Under the pieces are notes generated by a model, which saw only the letters and a list, made by a program, of their open reading frames with translations, was not told the DNA's origin and ran no database searches. This document shows, piece by piece, positions 30,620-34,059 of a DNA stretch of 34,059 nucleotides (position 1 is its first letter; every line of letters starts with the position of its first letter). Both the position numbers and the translations under genes were made by a program. This stretch comes from Pseudomonadales bacterium. Its GTDB lineage: Bacteria; Pseudomonadota; Gammaproteobacteria; Pseudomonadales; Azotimanducaceae. The stretch lies in assembly GCA_016779585.1 (NCBI GenBank), contig JADHNI010000039.1:1-34059 (forward strand). The letters run 5' to 3'.

Positions 30620-33445
30620 CTACTCAAAGTCGTAGGACAGTCGGATGCCAATGGTACGGGGGCGTACCACACCAACACTTGGCGTGTAGTCCACCGCGTT
30701 GACATTGACCATCGCTTCTTCGTCAAAGACATTATTAATGAAGAGTTCTGCACCCCAGTTGTCTTTCTCGAAACCGGCGGCAAAGTTCACCATGTAATAG
30801 TCTTCCTGTTCGTAACGACCGCCCCGGAAACGCGTGTCACCGTTGCTGTCGACGCCGACGAAACTCGGATCTGTCACTGATGCCAGGTCATCCCCTGTCA
30901 GAGGCGTTCCGCAGAAGCCACCTTCATCCTTGATCTTCAATCCAGAAGCTGAACCGAAGACCTGCCTTGTGACATCTTCCACGGCATAGGCATTACATGT
31001 GGATCCTGACAGGCTATCAACGGTGTAAATCACAGCACCGGAAACATATCCGTTGGCATCCAGCGCACCCAGGTAGAAGTCATAGCGGGCGCGCACATTG
31101 AAGCGAAACTCCGGTGTCCACGGCAGGCGCGACCCTTCCGGTACCACAATCTCATTGAGCTCCGGGTTCAGGCTCGACAACTCATTGTCCACGTAGCTCA
31201 TGGCACCGCTGATGGTGAGGTTGTCTGTTGCCGCCCACTGGAAATCGAGATCGATACCATTAATCTCAGCGTCACCGGCATTTTCGATGAATACCAGGAA
31301 TGCCACGTTGGCCGGGTCAAACCGTGAAATCTGGAGGTCGGTAATCTCGGAGGTATACCAGGTCGCATTCAGGCGCAACGTGCGATCAAAGAAGTCACCT
31401 TTTACACCGATCTCGTAGTTTTCCAGCTCGTCGGTCTTGCCGATGGCTGGTACGAGGTAGCCCTGGTACACACCTGTCTGGTTAGCAGAAGGCTGACCGG
31501 CGTTCCGGTTGGAAGTCTGCGGACGGAATCCCTCTGAGTAGGCAGCAAACAACATCATGTTGTCTGTTGCACCCCAGCTGGCTGTTGCCCGGTAAATCGT
31601 ATCGTCCTGGTTGATTACACCATCACTTTCCATCCCTTCCAGGAAGAAAGAGCCATCCGCGACACCGTCAGCAATCAGCTGCGCCTGTGCTGGACTAAAG
31701 AAGGTTTCCAGCTCAGAGATATTCCCCGACTTGTTATACCGACCCAGCGCTTCAAGGCGCTCTGAAACCCGGTTATCAAATCCCTGACCGTCACAGGGTG
31801 TCGGTGAACCTTTACAACCAAACGATGATCCGGTCGAACCAATGAATTCATAATCCAGGTCATACGTACGGAAGCCGACTCCCAGGGTAACGTCTTCAGT
31901 AACATCGAATGCCAGTTCACCAAAATAGGCAATCTGTTCTTCCTTGCGGGTAAAGCTGTTGACGAAGGTCGTCGCAGGCCCCCTGCCGAATGGGTCAGTG
32001 ACACCGTCCACCGTACTCACGATGTTGCCTGCAGTAGGCGCTGCATTCGCAGGATTAGTGATGGTGCCCGGTGCTGAAGCGGTATTGAATCCGGCTTCTA
32101 CTGCACCAGCGTACTGGAATTCGCCGTCAGACTCTGTTTCCTGGTCGTCGATGAATACACCGGCAGTAATTCGCCAGCGCTTGTCCGGATCTGTAGCAAT
32201 ACGGAATTCATGGGTGGTTCTTTCGTTGGTGGTTTCGCCCAGGTACTGCTTGGTTGGATCAAAACACTGTGTTGCGTTCGAATATCCACCCGTACAGATA
32301 TAGTAGGCCTGGTAACCACCACCGTTGGTATAACCGGTGTAATCCTGGATGTAGAAAACATCCCGGTCGAGGTAACCGCCGGTATAAACCACATCCAGGT
32401 TGGCAATCCGCCCCGTCAGGGTCCAGGTGGTCAGCCCGAATTCATCATCATTTTCAGAGGGCGCAAATCGATTAACCGTATCCTCATCACCGAGGTGCGG
32501 GTCAAACTCGAAAACACCTTCCGTCTCCAGCTTCTGTGATGTGTGCTGAACCAAGACATCCCAGTCTTCGTTGATCTGGTACTTGAGACCAAATCGCGCA
32601 CCCGAGTATGTAGTATCGTTGAAATCATCTTCAGCCAACTGACTGTTTTCCGCCACCGCCATGGTTGCGCGTACGCCGCCACAGTTGCCGCCGATCGGGT
32701 CATCAACCAGCGGGTTACCGGTACAGATATGAGCCGCACTGGAAATCTGATTCCGGTTCATCACCTCGATATCGCCGGAATAGGTGCCGTATTCGTTATC
32801 GATCCAGCCGCCGGCATGGTCATTGTAGGCCGTGACTCGAACTGCCAGGGCATCCGTCAGTGGAATATTCATGTAGGCAGTAACCGCATTACTGGGTTCA
32901 CCGCCGGATGTCACGGCGTACTTGACGTCAAATCCTGCCGAGAAAATATCCATCTCGGGTTTGTTGGTAATCAGCCTGACGGTACCTGTCTGGGAACTGG
33001 CACCAAACAGGGTGCCCTGCGGCCCCGGCAGAACCTCGATTCGCTCCAGGTCAGTGGCATAAACATCCAGGTTACGACCGGCAAAAGAAACCGGCTGTTC
33101 ATCCTGGTAAAGCGCCACGGCGGGTGCCGAGCCCTGTACCGAGGTAATGGTGACCGAGGACTGCTCGGTGGCAGCACCTCGAATGTACATCTCCCGCTGG
33201 CCAGGACCACGACCGGACACGACCACATTGGAAAGGTACTGGGCATACTCATCGAAATTGTCGACGCCCAGCTCTTCCAGGGTCTCCCCTTTCATTGCCT
33301 GGACCGACACAGGAATATCCTGCATGGGCTGGGCGCGCTTGGTTGCTGTTACAACAACTTCTTCGATCTCTGCCTGTGCCACCGTGGTTGCGCCAGCAGC
33401 AATTGCTGTCACTACAGCGGTTGTCAGGCGTTTCTTTTGAAACAT
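30620..33445 (-). CDS. TonB-dependent outer-membrane receptor
   Basis: A 941-residue outer-membrane transporter. It has a signal peptide (MFQKKRLTTAVVTAIAAGATTVAQA), then a TonB box (IEEVVVTATKR), a plug domain to about residue 170 with YIRGAATEQSSVTIT and VLPGPQGTLFGASSQTGTVRLITNKP-type ending, and a long beta-barrel. It ends LSYDFE rather than on an aromatic residue. GGGGGAG precedes the ATG. This group imports large ligands with TonB energy, from siderophores to glycans and steroid or peptide compounds; the ligand here is unknown. It is divergent from a BCCT transporter across 188 AT-rich bases. Confidence 0.93.
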   Translation of the reverse strand: MFQKKRLTTAVVTAIAAGATTVAQAEIEEVVVTATKRAQPMQDIPVSVQAMKGETLEELGVDNFDEYAQYLSNVVVSGRGPGQREMYIRGAATEQSSVTITSVQGSAPAVALYQDEQPVSFAGRNLDVYATDLERIEVLPGPQGTLFGASSQTGTVRLITNKPEMDIFSAGFDVKYAVTSGGEPSNAVTAYMNIPLTDALAVRVTAYNDHAGGWIDNEYGTYSGDIEVMNRNQISSAAHICTGNPLVDDPIGGNCGGVRATMAVAENSQLAEDDFNDTTYSGARFGLKYQINEDWDVLVQHTSQKLETEGVFEFDPHLGDEDTVNRFAPSENDDEFGLTTWTLTGRIANLDVVYTGGYLDRDVFYIQDYTGYTNGGGYQAYYICTGGYSNATQCFDPTKQYLGETTNERTTHEFRIATDPDKRWRITAGVFIDDQETESDGEFQYAGAVEAGFNTASAPGTITNPANAAPTAGNIVSTVDGVTDPFGRGPATTFVNSFTRKEEQIAYFGELAFDVTEDVTLGVGFRTYDLDYEFIGSTGSSFGCKGSPTPCDGQGFDNRVSERLEALGRYNKSGNISELETFFSPAQAQLIADGVADGSFFLEGMESDGVINQDDTIYRATASWGATDNMMLFAAYSEGFRPQTSNRNAGQPSANQTGVYQGYLVPAIGKTDELENYEIGVKGDFFDRTLRLNATWYTSEITDLQISRFDPANVAFLVFIENAGDAEINGIDLDFQWAATDNLTISGAMSYVDNELSSLNPELNEIVVPEGSRLPWTPEFRFNVRARYDFYLGALDANGYVSGAVIYTVDSLSGSTCNAYAVEDVTRQVFGSASGLKIKDEGGFCGTPLTGDDLASVTDPSFVGVDSNGDTRFRGGRYEQEDYYMVNFAAGFEKDNWGAELFINNVFDEEAMVNVNAVDYTPSVGVVRPRTIGIRLSYDFE

Positions 33446-33633
33446 GGACTCCCCCGTGTTTGTTTTGGCTGATATATTGTTTCGAGTTGAAAGCTTTTTT
33501 ATTGTAGATGACTAAAGTTTTTATTTCACTTTTCTCAGACAAATTATTTATTTACAGAGATTTATCACCTAAACAAACATTTAGTCATCAAAATATATTA
33601 TTTACTCATCTAAACTTTTCCGGAGTCCTTTCA
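33446..33633. promoter_or_regulatory. AT-rich divergent control region with repeated TTTAGTCATC-type sites
   Basis: The 188 bases between the receptor and the BCCT gene are much richer in A and T than the rest. GATGACTAAA at 33507-33516 is the exact complement of TTTAGTCATC at 33580-33589, and TTTACTCATC at 33601-33610 differs by one base and lies 21 bp (two turns) further on. These could be binding sites of one regulator controlling both genes. Promoter hexamers cannot be picked reliably in such AT-rich sequence. Confidence 0.5.
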
Positions 33634-34059
33634 ATGCCTGAGAACGCCAAGGCAGCTCTCGACCCTGCGGTATTTTATCCCGCGACAGTATTTCTCCTGG
33701 TCACGGTGCTGCTGGCAGCGGTCTCCCCGGACGCTACCGGTGAATTCTTCCAGTCCCTGCAAAATGGCATTGTCAGGTACGCCAGCTGGTATTACGTGCT
33801 GGTGGTGGCCGTCATACTGGTGAGCGTCACGGTCTTTTCGGTCACGCGCTACGGCGACATTAAACTCGGGCCCGACCATATTGAGCCCGATTACAGCTTC
33901 ATTTCCTGGTTCGCGATGATGTTCTCAGCCGGCATGGGTATCGGCCTGATGTTCTTTGGCGTGTCTGAACCCGTGATGCACTTCCTGTCACCACCACTTG
34001 GTGAGCCGGGGACCGTCGCGGCTGCCCGGGAAGCACTCAAACTCACCTTCTTTCACTGG
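33634..34059 (+). CDS. BCCT-family osmolyte (betaine/choline/carnitine) transporter, 3' truncated
   Basis: The first 142 residues of an inner-membrane transporter; the frame is open to the end of the window. Two hydrophobic helices are followed by VTRYGDIKLGPD and the glycine-rich substrate and ion-binding block FSAGMGIGLMFFGVSEP, a signature of the betaine/choline/carnitine transporter family. Members take up compatible solutes with sodium or protons. The ATG at 33634 is preceded by CGGAG at eight bases. Substrate type cannot be set without the rest of the protein. It is divergent from the TonB receptor. Confidence 0.92.
   Translation, partial: MPENAKAALDPAVFYPATVFLLVTVLLAAVSPDATGEFFQSLQNGIVRYASWYYVLVVAVILVSVTVFSVTRYGDIKLGPDHIEPDYSFISWFAMMFSAGMGIGLMFFGVSEPVMHFLSPPLGEPGTVAAAREALKLTFFHW

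Overview
The window looks like a chromosomal segment of a marine-type gammaproteobacterium. The evidence is the class II ribonucleotide reductase split into NrdJa and NrdJb (as in Pseudomonas and relatives), a fused NADH-dehydrogenase-like/SelD protein, an MdlA/MdlB-type heterodimeric ABC exporter, a large TonB-dependent receptor, TPR-sulfotransferases, and several lipid or xenobiotic catabolism genes. Genes are densely packed, with many 1-4 nt stop/start overlaps and four inferred TTG starts. No rRNA, tRNA, CRISPR array, prophage or complete insertion sequence was recognised.

Layout. 1-1463: 3' part of a class I DAHP synthase (shikimate pathway) and a small DUF1080 lipoprotein. 1460-6491: a catabolic block, with an SDR and an MDR reductase on the minus strand divergent from a Rieske oxygenase, an enoyl-CoA hydratase-like protein and a zinc-type dehydrogenase on the plus strand. 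A REP-like array lies between the oxygenase and the hydratase. 6512-10030: minus-strand alpha/beta hydrolase, fused NDH-SelD and a cysteine-rich protein. 10079-14612: a DUF1853 protein and two overlapping ABC exporter half-transporters. 14672-17153: a split membrane/exported spermidine-synthase-like pair, a third overlapping gene interrupted by an in-frame TAG, and a PPOX flavoprotein. 17165-20395: cupin, acyl-CoA synthetase, PilZ protein and another SDR.

20396-20898 is the only gene-free stretch over 300 bases. It carries a pair of NrdR-like boxes 32 bp apart, a perfect DnaA box and a run of consecutive hairpins. Together they look like a regulated, highly structured leader for the downstream nucleotide operon nrdJa-nrdJb-thyA-add-yhhQ (20899-26385), which supplies deoxynucleotides and dTMP, deaminates a purine nucleoside and imports a queuosine precursor.

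26451-34059 holds a MarR regulator that may be leaderless, an aspartyl/asparaginyl beta-hydroxylase-like protein, two sulfotransferases, a 941-residue TonB-dependent receptor and, divergent from it, the start of a BCCT osmolyte transporter. The hydroxylase, sulfotransferases and receptor may form a modification and uptake cassette.

The most promising unexplained items are the structured nrdJ leader, the exported spermidine-synthase-like operon with its amber-interrupted third gene, the sulfotransferase/hydroxylase/TonB neighbourhood, and the orphan REP-like array.
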